The notes under the pieces were generated by a model. The model ran no database searches. It worked only from the letters and a program-made list of their open reading frames with translations, and was not told where the DNA came from. Below, one piece after another: positions 1 through 12,096 of a DNA stretch of 64,000 nucleotides; the first letter of the stretch is position 1; the number at the start of each line of letters is the position of its first letter. The position numbers and the translations under genes are program-made. The stretch is taken from assembly GCF_028502605.1 (NCBI RefSeq), contig NC_079237.1, positions 3,534,001 to 3,598,000 of the forward strand, given 5' to 3'. Source of the stretch: Trichoderma breve (Eukaryota > Ascomycota > Sordariomycetes > Hypocreales > Hypocreaceae).

Positions 1-78
1 GAGAAGCTGGGTATGATGCCGCCGGAAGGTCTGGAAGCTGCTATTGAGCGAGAGTTGATCAAGCTTCTGCCCCAATAG
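1..78 (+). CDS. 3' end of an unidentified protein-coding gene (partial)
   Basis: Frame 1 is open from the first base to a TAG at 76-78 and gives 25 residues, including EKLGMMPPEGLEAAIERE and ending in KLLPQ. The other two plus-strand frames stop within 50 bases. The peptide looks like an amphipathic helix with balanced charged and hydrophobic residues, as expected for the C-terminus of a soluble protein. It is too short to name a family. The reading frame is my choice, based only on openness and composition. Confidence 0.4.
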   Translation, partial: EKLGMMPPEGLEAAIERELIKLLPQ

Positions 79-880
79 GCTATTTTCACATTTCAAACAT
101 GATCAGAGTGCCATGGTAGGAGTGAGCCATGTACATCGATATTAATCCTATAGAATACTATTACCCCGAGTCAAGTGTAGCGCAGGTCTGCCTTATGTAC
201 TTCAACAAAGGATTAAGCTTATTCAATTGCACGCAGTTCGAGTTGGTTGACTCCGATTTGGGATAATACATGGGAGCTACCTATTAGTAAGTGTAATACG
301 AGAAATCATCCATTGAGCTCGGAGTTGTGCCAACCGACAAAATAAATACCTGTACATACTCCGTATCAGTGTCCGCACACTTAAACTGTGGCGCGGGCCA
401 TCTTACCTTTCAGGGCCTTCCTTGTCCGCAAGGAAACTCGACGCAGCTCTCAGGGTTGTTTTCTGACATGCTGGTTCTCCCATTATATGTCCATTCTTCC
501 TACTAATAGTACAGACATGTGGACCCAGTTCGTAATTCTTACCTGCAACGAGTGATATCAGCCGCCTAGGTCGTTGATTGCGCTGCGTATAAGTGATCCA
601 GACATCTCACTCATAGTGGTGGGGGCGGTTCCATTGTTCAATGCTCCCTAGCCTCACACAGAAACTTCCAGCTGAGCCTTAGCCTAAGCCAACGGTTAGC
701 TTTAACGCGATAAGTAGTGGTTTGAACGCTTCAAAGCCCAACCAAATGAAACGTGGAGAAGTTCACCTAGCTGTCCTGATCAACTCATCAAAAGCTAAAA
801 CCTATCCGAACCAATTCATACACGGACGGCACTCTTCAGCAATTATTCGGCCATCAAGACAGCAAAAACCGACTGATGCA
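79..880. other. Intergenic region
   Basis: Between the partial gene and the first zinc-cluster regulator I see only short, unsupported open frames. A TACTCCGTA palindrome lies at 357-365. An in-frame ATG at 746 could extend the downstream regulator by 45 residues, but the ATG at 881 places the zinc cluster at the usual distance from the N-terminus. Confidence 0.5.
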
Positions 881-3092
881 ATGTCACCGCCTCAGCTCCG
901 GAAGGTCCGTAAAGGGACACGCAGCTGCTGGGAATGTAAGTCACAATAAACGGAACGCCAACCGAATTCTCGGCACCCGTGCGATTTGTCTTGTCTGACT
1001 TCTAATTCATGAGATACTTTTCAGGTAAACGCCGAAAAATTAGATGCACATTCCCTTCTGGTAACACAAGCATCTGCAATTGGTGCATCTCTCACGGTTC
1101 TACGTGCATTAGTCAACGGTTCCAAGATGAGACGGGCGATGCATCGCGCGCCCAGAGCATGGAGAGCAGGATGATGCGTGTTGAGAACTTACTGGAGCAA
1201 GTCCTTGAAAAGTTGGACTCTGTTAGCCGGCAGAGTCATAATGAAGAGTCACCAGGACGCCCGACAACAGTTGATGACGGTACTGGAATTGATGTTGTTA
1301 ATACGACATCCAATATTTCGGCTCCCTCATCGAGCTCTGCCGTGGTTTCAGTCTTCCAGAGTGCATCTGTAGGTTAATCTCATTTTGTATCTCATTCTTA
1401 CTATGGAAACTGTCTACTAATTAGTTTTTCGCCCTGCAGTTTATGTCAGAGATTGGTGGAAAGGAGGCGTCTTCGACAGATGCTTCGACCGCAGCTCTGG
1501 ATACTAGCCCATCAACAATAGACAACGACACGAGAATGTGGCCGAAACTGAAGAGAGTCTCCCGCCTACTGTTGGAGATGATGCCGTCTCGTGCCGCCAT
1601 CGAATTTCTGGATAGTCAAAGCTCGCCTTGGATCTGCCAACTTCTTCGCCCTCTTCCATCTCTCAAGCAATCGAACAAATTTTCGCTGCTCAAAACGATG
1701 CCACTAGAATCATCAACCCTTAGCCACCCTACGGCCATAGCGAGAGCTTTGATGTGCATTGTGATGTGCCTACAGCAGCTGCCTCAGCATGTTGACATCA
1801 CGCAACTCCGACTGCCGTCGCCTCGGAATGAATATATGGAATCTCTGGCTTCGATTATAATCTCTTGGGTTACCTCCGATGACGAAATTATCGCCACGTC
1901 TGGGGGACTTGAATGCCTTTTACTTCTTTCCATCTACTTTGTTAACTCGGGTAGACCTCGTCGATCATGGCTCAACAATCGAAGAGCATTGGCAATCGCA
2001 CAATTAATGAATCTCCACAGGAGTTATGGCCAAGATATTAAAGATAACAACGATAGCGAAGAGGCCAATATGGCAGAGCTGTGGCCTCACATCATCCACT
2101 ACGACCGACATCTCTCCCAGATTCTTGGATTTCCGTGTGGAGTAGTGGACACAAATGAACCTCTGGCTCCAAGTAATCTCAAACTCATGCAACATTTGGA
2201 TCAACACAAACTGGATGCCCTCTATCTTGCACAGCTCGACCGTATCGCCGCACTGTTAATCGAAAGAGAACAGGGCTCTTCTAGACTAGCGATGTCTTTG
2301 ACGCAGTCCATTGACAATGCGCTTCTGAATCTGGCCACGTCTGTACCGCAATCATGGTGGCATCCCTTTGACAGACTCTCAGAAACACAGCCAGAAGAAA
2401 TGGAGATACTCTATGCTCGATACAACATTCAATTGTGGCACCACCAGCTCGAAATGTCCAATCATTTGCCGTTTATGCTGGACGCAGCAGAGGAACGACA
2501 GACTGAATACGGCAGGATTGCGTGTCTCAAAGCCGCGCGACAGCTCATTAAAGTCTACCTCCCGCTACGAACGACGTTTGGCATGTTCTCGTGCTGCATG
2601 ACTAATTTCCAAGCATTCACCGCCGCCGTGATTCTCATCTTCAACATGTTTCTACGGTCGCAGACTGTGGAGATAGAGGCTTTATCTGGCCGTACAGAGA
2701 GAGACTGGGGTTTGGTCGCCGATGTCATCGGGGTTCTGGATGCAGCAGTCGAACAGTTTGACGACAGAGTCGCTCTGCAGGCGCGCGACGTTTTGAAGCT
2801 CCTCCAAGCAATTGAAAAGGACCCAAAGACACTACAAGGCGACAAGTTTCACTTCACGATACCTTACTTTGGAATTATTTCCATTGCGCGAAAGAGCTAT
2901 ACTGGGGACAAGGGCGACGGCCAACAAATGGCCAGCAGAGATGGTGAGAACGCCGACCAATTTGTGTCTCAAGGGACGGCGTTCCACCTGGACTATTCGC
3001 CGACCTTTATGACGACGATTGACTTTATGGGGCCGAGCACGACGGCTGATGTCGACGAACTGATGCAACAGTGGCTGGTGGAAGACATGTAA
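881..3092 (+). CDS. Zn2Cys6 (GAL4-type) fungal transcription factor
   Basis: Three exons are inferred: 881-935, 1025-1368 and 1440-3092, giving 683 residues. Intron 1 (GTAAGT...TTTTCAG) splits the second codon of the zinc cluster region. After splicing the cluster reads C16-x2-C19-x6-C26-x9-C36-x2-C39-x6-C46, the classic binuclear Zn2Cys6 DNA-binding fold. A short linker at about residues 60-80 (MESRMMRVENLLEQVLEKL) looks like the usual dimerisation coiled coil. The long third exon is helical and resembles the fungal-specific regulatory (middle homology) domain. Intron 2 runs from GTAGGT at 1369 to GCAG at 1439 and contains TACTAATT. The factor is presumably nuclear. Its target genes are unknown; the nearest downstream gene is 2.8 kb away. 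The class call is firm, the exact start (746 or 881) less so. Confidence 0.85.
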
Positions 3093-5943
3093 CAATACCT
3101 GGGTATTATTCTGCGGAAGACTAGGATTCAGCTCAATATGGACAACTCTTTGGTCACTAGGACTCAAAGTCTAGAGGGTGTGTGCATCATTCAATCCCTA
3201 GTCACTTTTCTCTTTTTCTTCATTTTTTTTGTCTTACGTCTACATTATCTTTAGTCGGCGCACTGGACTTAACAATGCAGCCATTGGAAGTCATGCCAAG
3301 CAAAAGAGTGCTGTTTCTATGACTACATAAGTAATGTGAGAAATAAGCAGATGCCCAGGAGAATAGAAATAAAGATCACAACTGTTTGCTTTCTGCACGT
3401 ATGGAATTCGTCATTGCCTAGGGCCTTTCCAAGGTACACGATGAAACCGAGAAACGCCCATGACTGTAGGCACTGTTTCAAGGCTCTTAGAAGTGAGTCG
3501 GGATTCGCCTATTCGTATTCAAATAGTGCCTCTTCAGGAACTAGTTAGACCCGCTCGCAACTTCGATATCTACTTGAAATCCCACGACGTTTAGTTCGTG
3601 TCGAACTACCTATCTCGGAAATTCTAGGCGAGAACTCACATACAAAAGCGTCACTATTAGCGTGAATGTATACAATGCCAATGGTTCCTGGGGAACCGTG
3701 TCCTTATTCCGCAGGCGACATCCCACGTTGAGCTGTGTGCGTGCGTAAAGAAGAGGCTCTCTTCCCCGGCATCAATTATAGCCGGAAGAAAAAAGAACTT
3801 CCGCGGCGAAGTTGAAAACGGATGATTTTACTTGGCATTCAATCTTACAGGGTCGTCTCACTGTTATCAGCCCACGCCGTAGTAAAGGATGGCCGAAAGG
3901 AGCCTTTTGGTGAGTTCCCGATCCCAAGAGCCTCTTGTAAAACCCCCACCCAAACTTTCGGGAGTTATTAGACCTGGTAACAAATCATCTTTCTCCAAGT
4001 CTGCCGGGGAAGGCAAAGAAAACGAATGCGAAATATGACGAATAATGAGTATGTGCTGGTATGATCTGTAGCGCCGGAAAACCCCCCTCGCTATTCCGAA
4101 TCTGAATTAAAAAAGGAATCAATGGGATATTACTGTTGGATGATAGAGTATGCTACATAAGGGGGCTTAGTTGAAGAAGCCTGTATATCGGTTGCCGACA
4201 GTCATTGTATTACTGATCTTATTGCCTCCGGGAAGGGAATCTGGATTTTTTGGAGATACCAGGGGGTAACTATACAGCCATATGTCCACATAGATACTTT
4301 GCGCGTGAATATCCATTGTGCAGTCGAGATGTTGTGAGATCACAAAACCTACCACATTCGAGATGATACTGCATGGCACTGCTGTATGCAGCGCTTCAAC
4401 TAATGTCATTCAAGGCTTTCGTCCAGGGCTATGATTCGGAGCAGCTCCGCGTGTAAATGAAGCAAAACTTAAGAGTGTGTTCCGGCGCCGGCACTGGGGC
4501 TCCGTAGGACGAGTAAGCTCATCTTGAAAAACTAAATATAGGTGTGCCACTACATCGTGCATGCTCGTAGACAAAGCTGGAGATTAGTATTCCTCAGCCC
4601 TGTTTGTCCTCCCGATAAGGCGCATCTCCCAGAAATACTAATTCATATCTGAGAAAGGACGGGAAATATTACGGAGTTAGTAACGGGGGATCATTAGACT
4701 CAGCCGTCGGGCTTATGCCACCCTGTCGACGGACCAATCTTTATTTTTATTTTTATTCCTTCATATTTCTATTCACTCACCATCTTTATTCTTGTTCTTA
4801 TACTATTGTCCATCCTCTGGTCTGCCAATGGCGCAAGCATTCCTACATCTTGTACGAGTATTGGCCATCCCATCTAATCAATTTTTCTGGTGTCCCATTG
4901 ATGGTATTAAATTTTCCGTCTCCGTCTGTTTCAAGCCGCATGACTTCCATGGCTAACCCGTTCGAAAGCGTCGCAGCGTAACTAGGGGCACGCTAGATGT
5001 CTTCAACCGCCAGATTGACAGAAACAAAGCACAAACGTTGGCCTGATCACTCATCGCCTCGCTCTTATCAGATGTCGAGGTATAGTATTTATATACATCT
5101 TTTATCATCCAATCTCTATTCGTGCCCCTCATGTAATCACGAGAACGAGCACGAGCGCGGAGCCGCACCAAGACCTCAGCCTCAATGTTAGGCCCCGTGT
5201 CAGCATTCAAAATCCACACAAGGGGTAATTCCCATGGATTATCACTGCTAGTGTCTCCCAGCACTATGTCTGCTACCAAACGACAGTCGGCCAAGCCGCC
5301 GAACAGCGCCGCTTTGCCCCTGTGTCATAAAATTAGCACGGCAGACTAGTTCTTAGCTGTCACTAACTATAGCTGCTCAAAGTGGACTTCCGACTGCCGA
5401 TCGGTGTCAAACGCAGTGGGGAGAGAGGTGCTGTTTCTATCTGTCCGACCAATTGATCTGGTTCATCTTTGATGATCAGGACCGCTGGGCAATGGCCACA
5501 GTAAGCCGGCTGTGGCCCCGTTCATCACGGAGGCTGGCCTTTACGGGCAAACGTCCAGCTGGCTGTCAGAGATCGGCGGAGTTGTGCTGTCACGATCTGC
5601 GCAGATGCCTCTTGCATGTCCCGTCTAGGCAGGACGTGATGGACGAGACGGTCTGGAAATGACAGCTAGGGCTTCTAGTAGGGCCATCGGCCCGATGGGG
5701 GGCATGAACTGCTTGGGCTGAATGGGATGACTAGGGATCGAGCGGTAAGATGAGCAAAGTTCTTTATATAGATGGCGATGTTATTCTAGTGAGCACTTCT
5801 GACGGCTTGATCACGCGGTCAAGGTGGTCGTAACCAGCCACCAAGGTATTGATTGCTTCTTTAATACGGGCAGCGTCTCGTTATCCATTCCTTTTTGCAG
5901 TATCCTTTTTGATACTCTCGTTTCCTGTCACTCATTTCTCGCC
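3093..5943. other. Intergenic region, 2.85 kb
   Basis: No open frame here has an ATG together with convincing codon use. A T-rich tract with repeated TTTTTA units lies at 4740-4760, and a TGTACGAGTA palindrome at 4851-4860. The right-hand 500 bases must contain the glucanase promoter. This stretch could hide a degenerate gene or a non-coding RNA, but I see no sign of either. Confidence 0.5.
5765..5770 (+). promoter_or_regulatory. Candidate TATA box of the GH55 glucanase gene
   Basis: TTATATAG lies about 175 bases upstream of the start codon at 5944. It is followed by a pyrimidine-rich leader (5880-5943) typical of highly expressed secreted-enzyme genes in filamentous fungi. The assignment is by position and motif only. 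Confidence 0.35.
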
Positions 5944-8288
5944 ATGTTGAAGTCACTGGCCTTTGTGGCCACCCTTCTGGGCGCCGTCACGGCCTCGCCA
6001 ACATTGGCCCGCCATGAGGACCGATCACTCCAGCCTCGAGCCAACACATCCTTCTGGTATGCTGCCATGGACCACACCGGCCAGTACAAAGGCTATGCTC
6101 CCCACGCCCCGAGTCCCAGCTCTTACAACGTCTTCGTTTCTGTAAATGCTGGCGATGCTGGCTCTCTCCAGAGTGCCATCGACTCTGCCGGCAGCAGCAA
6201 CCGACAGAACGAATGGCTGGCATCTCAGCCCCGAGTTGTGTATATTCCCCCGGGAACTTACACACTTTCAAAGACGCTCAACATGCGCACCGACACCATC
6301 CTCATGGGCGATGCCACTAACCCTCCCATCATCAAGGCTGCGTCTGGCTTCAGCGGCAACTACCTTGTCAACGGCCAGGATCCCTCCACAGGCGTCTCCG
6401 GCGAGCTCTCGTTTGCAGTTGGTTTGAAGAACTTGGTCCTGGACACCACGGCCGTTAGCGGAACCTCTAGTATCTCTGCCCTTTACTGGGGTGTTGCCCA
6501 GGCTGCTCAGCTGCAGAATGTCAAGATTGTTCTTGCGCCCTCCAGCGGCGGCAAGGGCCACACTGGTATCCAGCTTGGTCGTGGATCTACTCTTGGTCTT
6601 GCCGATGTGCGAATTGAGAACGGCCAGAACGGTATCTGGCACAATGGTCACCAGCAAGCTCTGTACAAGAGCATCTACTTTTACAAGAACACGATTGGCA
6701 TGCTGATTAGCGGAGGCAACACCATCACTCTGCTGAACCCGACCTTTGATACTGTCGGCACTGGTGTTTCCAACACTGGCGGCAGCCCCTTTGTCGGTAT
6801 TGTCGATGCCAAGTCGATCAACTCGGGCGTCACCTTCACCACTACCGTCTACCCTTCAATCGTCATCGACAACCTGACCAAGGACACCAGCTCCGATGTC
6901 GTCGTCCTCCGCGGCACAACTGCTCTTAAGTCGTCCAGCAAGATTGTCAACTACAGCTACGGAAACACCGTCGGCCGCAGCCCCATCTTCGGCGCCGTCT
7001 CCGGCACCACTGCCCGTCCAGCCGGCGTTGCCCCCGGCGGCCGCATCCCCGCCGTTGTTGTGCCCAACTACGCTCAAAACCCAGTCACTGACTTTGTCAA
7101 CGTCAAGGATCCCAGCCAGAACGGCGGGCAAACGGTCAAGGGCGATGGCAGCACCGATGATTCGGCCGCCCTCAACAAGGTGCTCCAGTTTGCTGCTGCT
7201 AACAACAAGATTGCCTACTTCCCCTTTGGCGACTACCGCGTCCTGTCCACTCTCGTGGTTCCCGTTGGCTCTCGGCTTGTTGGCGAGGCTTGGGCAACCA
7301 TCTCCGGTGGCGGCAGCTTCTTCAAGGACGCCTCCAACCCCAAGCCCGTCGTTCAGGTCGGTAACGCCGGCGACGTCGGCGTTGCCCAGCTGCAAGATTT
7401 CCGCTTCACCGTCTCCGATGTGCTCCCCGGCGCCATCATCGTCGAGTTCAACGCCGCTGGAAGCAATGCTGGCGATGTTGCGCTGTTCAACTCGCTCATC
7501 ACCGTTGGTGGAACTCGCGGTGCCGATGGCCTGACCAACACTTGCGGCAAGGCCAATGCTGAGTGCCAGGCTGCTTTCCTCGGCCTCCACTTCACCAAGA
7601 CCTCGTCAGCCTACGTCGAGAACACCTGGAACTGGGTTGCCGACCACATCACCGAGGGCTTCAGCGGCGGCTCCAACATTGCCGCCAAGGGAGGCGCCTT
7701 GGTCGAGTCGACCAAGGGAACCTGGCTGCATGGTCTCGGCAGCGAGCACTGGTGGCTGTACCAGCTCAACCTTCGCTCTGCCAGCAACGTTGTTGTCTCT
7801 CTCCTCCAGAGCGAGACCAACTACGACCAGGGTGACAACACTCAGCAGGTTCCTCCTGCTCCCTGGAAGGTCGATGTCAACGGCTGGGGTGATCCCGATT
7901 TCTCCTGGTGTGACAGCACTGCCCGTTGCCACATGGGTCTTGCCAACTATGTCCAGGGCGGCTCCAACATCTACTACTTCGGCTCTGCCTCTTGGGCTTT
8001 CTTCAGCGGTCCAGGATACCAGGGTTGCGCTTCTGGCGGTTACCAGTGCCAGGGTAAGTTGACATATACTACTCCGGATAGACATTATAAGAGGACATTT
8101 TGCTAACATTTGTGATAGACTACATGCACGTCATTAAGACTGCTCCTACCAACCTCCAGATGTACGGCATGTGCGCCAAGGACACCAGCGTCGCTCTTCG
8201 CCTGGCCAATGGTACCAACATCAATGCCCAGCCCGACTTCACTGGAGGCTGGAGCCCTGGTAGCGATGTTGGCCGCTACACCACCTAG
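5944..8288 (+). CDS. Secreted GH55 beta-1,3-glucanase
   Basis: Two exons, 5944-8053 and 8119-8288, give 759 residues. The intron starts GTAAGT, contains TGCTAAC and ends TGATAG. The ATG at 5944 is preferred over an upstream non-ATG extension because it begins a clear signal peptide (MLKSLAFVATLLGAVTA) followed by a probable propeptide ending near LQPRA. The body has the two pectate-lyase-like beta-helix halves of GH55: AGDAGSLQSAIDSA with VVYIPPGTY in the first, and STDDSAALNKVLQFAA in the second. The conserved GSEHWWLYQ motif puts the probable catalytic acid at Glu601. Length and motifs match Trichoderma BGN13.1-type enzymes of about 760 residues, which cleave cell-wall beta-1,3-glucan and act in wall turnover or mycoparasitism. 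Whether it is endo- or exo-acting cannot be read from the sequence. Confidence 0.93.
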
Positions 8289-8846
8289 ATATCGACATAG
8301 GAAAGGACCTTCTAACAGAGGAGACATGATGTATATATGTTAATGTTGGTTTGCATATAGTATTAATTTCATAGCAATATACCAGGATTATCCCATGTAT
8401 TGCTCTTTTAGAGCTTCATTGCGTGCAGATGGCATCATGCCTGTGTTGTGTTGTGTCTCTACGTGGCTCGTTGTTATTTCCATGTTATTTCACGTGGGAG
8501 TCTATTATCTGCATACTACATGCACGCCCATATAAATGGAAATGACAGATAGGTGAAATATTACACATGTCAAATTAAGGTTCTCTCCCTGCTAATGCAT
8601 ATAATCATCCACCATTCTTCCTTTTGAGTAAGGCGTCAGCAGCTGAATGTATCGTTTAGTTAATACGAGCCGGACGAAAATAATACTGCGGAGCTCCCAT
8701 TATTTGCGATTAGTGGCTGTACGAGACGCATGTAAATATAAAGACAGGCGTCGCTGCGTAAGCCAACGAAAGATTCCATTCTTCATCCATTACACCGGTT
8801 TAGCAAGACTTTTCAAGTTTATTAGCACTTTTAGCCACTTGTAGCT
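8289..8846. other. Intergenic region
   Basis: AT-rich spacer holding the 3' end of the GH55 transcript and the promoter of the SMI1/KNR4-like gene. No gene is seen. Confidence 0.5.
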
Positions 8847-9596
8847 ATGGTAACTGCTTCGGCTTCGTCTCTGGACGACATTACGAATGATGATCTTCGC
8901 GGCTGGGTGGAACTTATAAGGCAAATACGAGCAACTGCCGACGCAAGCATTAAGAAGGAAGAAGCAGAAGGCGTGTCCTTTGATCAACGAGTCTTTGACG
9001 ACTATCCTTTCATCAAGGCGCCCGCATCACAGGATGCCATTCAGCAGCAGGAAGCGACACTCCAAGCGACACTGCCAGATGACTACAAGCAATTCCTCCA
9101 GGTCACGAATGGTACAGGATGGACTGGCATTGGCTGGATACCGTCGTTGTGTGGTGTTGAACAACTGCAGTGGGAGCAAGCGGATGCTGTAGGATTTGAA
9201 TCACTGCGCGTGGAGACTTTCCCGCCTAGTGTGACGTCTCTTGAGGAGACGATATCGTTGACCAGCGACGAGTTTGATGAAGCTCCTCCGCTGGAGCGAG
9301 TATTGAGAATCAGCGATGAAGATGAGGATACTATTGTCTTTTTACTAGAGCCCGAGTATATACGAAAGACGTGGTTGTGGTTGGCCGGAAAGAGAGGGAT
9401 TGAAGTTAAAGACGCGCCAGGCCAGTGGCTGTAAGTTCCTGACAACTGTCTCAAAGCCATCTATCTTCCTAATTCCCTAAGATGCTAACTCGCTGCCCTC
9501 AGCTTATTCGTGTTTGTACCTTGGATGGCAAGCACCAAAGTGCATCCCACCTTTGAAGGATATATGCGAACCAGAGTCAGGACCATCAAGGCGTGA
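8847..9596 (+). CDS. Small SMI1/KNR4 (SUKH-1) domain protein
   Basis: Two exons, 8847-9430 and 9503-9596, give 225 residues. The intron begins GTAAGT, contains GCTAAC and ends CCTCAG. The hallmark of the family is seen at residues 76-89 (LPDDYKQFLQVTNG), followed by a G-W-rich strand, then IVFLLEPEY and WLWLAGKRG. The spliced C-terminus (FEGYMRTRVRTIKA) completes the fold. SMI1/KNR4 proteins act in fungal cell-wall synthesis regulation, and the wider SUKH superfamily is best known as bacterial immunity proteins against toxins. This protein is about half the length of yeast Knr4 and lacks its disordered flanks, so it is a minimal SUKH domain. No signal peptide is visible, so it is probably cytosolic. 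Its specific role is unknown. Confidence 0.75.
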
Positions 9597-9997
9597 TTGA
9601 ACAAGGCCTCAGATAAAAATTCCCAACAATATATCTTGAACAGCTATCAACTGATGATGAACCATCGCTCGTATCAAAAGATCTCTGTAGTTGTTACACT
9701 TGTCTAGCTTTGAACAGCTAGCGCCGAGTTGCTGAACTAGCAAGTGATACAATCTCATGAGTTTGAACACATCTCATGACTGCAAGCTGCTGACAGATGC
9801 GCCTTAGATTTGGCATGTGAATTTGTCAGCCGACACATTCCGGCAGTTGATGCCAGATAACTGAATTCTCAATAATTGTATTTAAATAAATCGCCTGGGA
9901 ATTCTCTTTTAAAAAAATTAGAAAAGAAAAGAGCTAATGAACAGGTCTCTTAACTGGCATAGCATTCTGATTCTCACAATAACAGCGGCTGGCAAGA
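9597..9997. other. Intergenic region
   Basis: AT-rich spacer with A-tracts near 9910-9935 just upstream of the cupin gene. No gene is seen. Confidence 0.5.
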
Positions 9998-10714
9998 ATG
10001 GAGCAAATATCCGGAATAATTGAGCGGGGTCTTCCCAACGCCGTCGTCTACGATCTCACAACGCCAAACCAAGTTACAGTCACGCTCCCATCAAGATCAA
10101 CCTGGTCCAGCGGCCTTCACTGGCACGAAACCCACACAGAATACCTCAAGGTCATCAAAGGCAGCATAAAAGTCCGCCTAGGGGACACCGAGCAAATCAT
10201 AACCGCGAGTAAAACGAACCAGCCTGAAATCAAGGTTGAGCGATACGAATGGCACGAATGGCAGCGAGCGCAACTAGACGGAGAAGAAGTCATCGTTATT
10301 GAGAGGACAGACCCAGAGGATGGCGAAAAGGCCCTGTTTTTCTGGAATCTCAATGGAATCATTCTGAATGCAGGGAGAGTTATAAGTACGAATGTGCCGG
10401 GGTTCTCCTTCTTCCCTGCGACGATAAAGGACTTGATCATCGACTTTTGGATCACGTTTAACCTCTTTATCGTGTTTCACTCTTTGGACAACTTCCCGGT
10501 CATTCTAAGCACGACGAAGTTCTGGAACGGAAAAGGATCGCGCGCAAAGGCGGGTCCGTCGGCAGATTGGTTTGTATCTCATGTATTGTTGTCGCTTGCT
10601 TCTTGGGCAGGTCGCATTTTTGGATTGCGGGCTGTGAGGCCAGAGTATACGCCTGCTCAGCATTATCAGCGCTGGAAGTCACATAATTATCTCGAAAAAT
10701 CGAAGGAGTCTTGA
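9998..10714 (+). CDS. Cupin-domain protein with hydrophobic C-terminal segment
   Basis: A single exon of 238 residues starting at ATG 9998. Cupin motif 1 is clear: G39-x-H41-W-H43-x4-E48-x6-G55 (HWHETHTEY and KGSIKVRLGD). A second histidine-containing strand follows around YEWHEWQ at 84-89. The metal-binding residues are present, so a mononuclear metal site is likely. After the small beta-barrel come two hydrophobic stretches: about residues 143-172 (IIDFWITFNLFIVF and FPVIL), and about 190-207 (WFVSHVLLSLASWAGRIFG). These could be membrane or amphipathic helices. No signal peptide is seen. Such cupins are common in fungal genomes and mostly uncharacterised, and the substrate cannot be inferred. 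Confidence 0.7.
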   Translation: MEQISGIIERGLPNAVVYDLTTPNQVTVTLPSRSTWSSGLHWHETHTEYLKVIKGSIKVRLGDTEQIITASKTNQPEIKVERYEWHEWQRAQLDGEEVIVIERTDPEDGEKALFFWNLNGIILNAGRVISTNVPGFSFFPATIKDLIIDFWITFNLFIVFHSLDNFPVILSTTKFWNGKGSRAKAGPSADWFVSHVLLSLASWAGRIFGLRAVRPEYTPAQHYQRWKSHNYLEKSKES

Positions 10715-12096
10715 TGAGTGGTGTGCTTTTAGTTTGGTAATGCGATAATGCGATGTATATGGATGTATATCGGTCTGCAGGTGAGAGATGAGCGCTCTAT
10801 TTGGGAATAAGAGATGATATTCTCTAACGGGTTATACAAAAAGATTTATATGTACATAGTTGTATTAAATGCCATCAGGTTCATGTTTCAATTCGATGCT
10901 TCGTCGAAGAATTCTTATGCCTGCACTACTGGAATGCTCTATGAATTATTGATTCCCCGCTGGATTTAAGCTTACCATTGTGCATGTTGATCTCCTGGAG
11001 CTGACTGGATGTTTTGTTTTGTACCTGCATCTTTGTGAAACAGGAGCAATACAAATGGAGCACGTTCATGCCTACACCTTTCTGCTGATCTTTGTCGTCT
11101 CGTCAAAAGGTGTGCTCAGCTTCTTTTCCTGCGTACATCTACTTTCAACGGATGGGAGAAGATCAATGGCACTGTTTCATTGAACGTTTGCCGCGTCCCC
11201 AGATTATTAATTAACCGGCAGATTGACCCTCTTTCTCTTGAATTATCCGTTTAACAAGTGAGAGTTCCCATAGTCTATGGACTCTCATGACGCAACATGC
11301 ACACATAAGTCCCTGTATGCATCGTCCCAGAATTATGGAGCTTCAATGTTACCGTACACTTGAGAGGATGATCCCCGCTACCACACAAGACACGAGCAGG
11401 TACGATTTCCTGATTTCTTGCATCCTGTGTCTTTTAATCCAGTGCGACATGATGAGAATATCAGGTAATTGAGATTCTAAACACCCAAATAATGGAGCTC
11501 AACATTCCCGATGTTATCTCCAGTTGGAGCGCTTCATTTCCAACCTAACTGTACGGGGGAACTGGTAGTTTCCGCGATGGGGCTCATCTGCATGAAGTTT
11601 CAAAAATCCCTTGCCCAGGCAAGATCGCGATTGGTGACACGAGAAATCGTGGGGAAACCTCTGCCGGGAGAAGCGGCATTTCAGAGTCCGGGGGTCATGC
11701 CATGGTTTCCAACCCAATGAAGTCATTCGCATCCCCCCAGAGGTAACCTGCGATGACCAACACAAATCACTACTGCATCGGGTGATCGACACAATTATGA
11801 CTGCATTTGCCTTTTTACCAGAACGCGAGCCGTGTAACAATGGCCGAGCTTTGTTCCGGACCCCTCATTGATGTCTCACACGAGGCAAGCATGGTTGAGA
11901 ATTTAGACATAAAAGCAGCAAGGAATGGCGGCAGGAAGGGAGGATTGCGCCTGTCATTCGGTGGCCTTTCGAAGACGCCTTGCAAGGGTTCTGCTGGAGC
12001 TTAGCTCATGGCCTCTGTAACTTTTAAGATCCAATTGCCATCAGAGAAAAGTATTCAACTATTGTCAAAAACAAGAGGAAACCTCGTATCTCAGTC
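10715..12096. other. Intergenic region, 1.4 kb
   Basis: Contains the 3' flank of the cupin gene and the promoter region of the beta-mannosidase gene. Short open frames are present on both strands (for example 11511-11720 and 11514-11840), but none shows a recognisable domain or coding-like composition. Confidence 0.5.

Noticed and set aside
4953..5294. 113-codon minus-strand open frame
   Set aside because: It has no ATG at its start, no domain, and sits in the presumed promoter area of the glucanase gene.
6856..7590. 244-codon minus-strand open frame
   Set aside because: It lies antisense to the GH55 glucanase and is a by-product of that gene's C-rich third codon positions.
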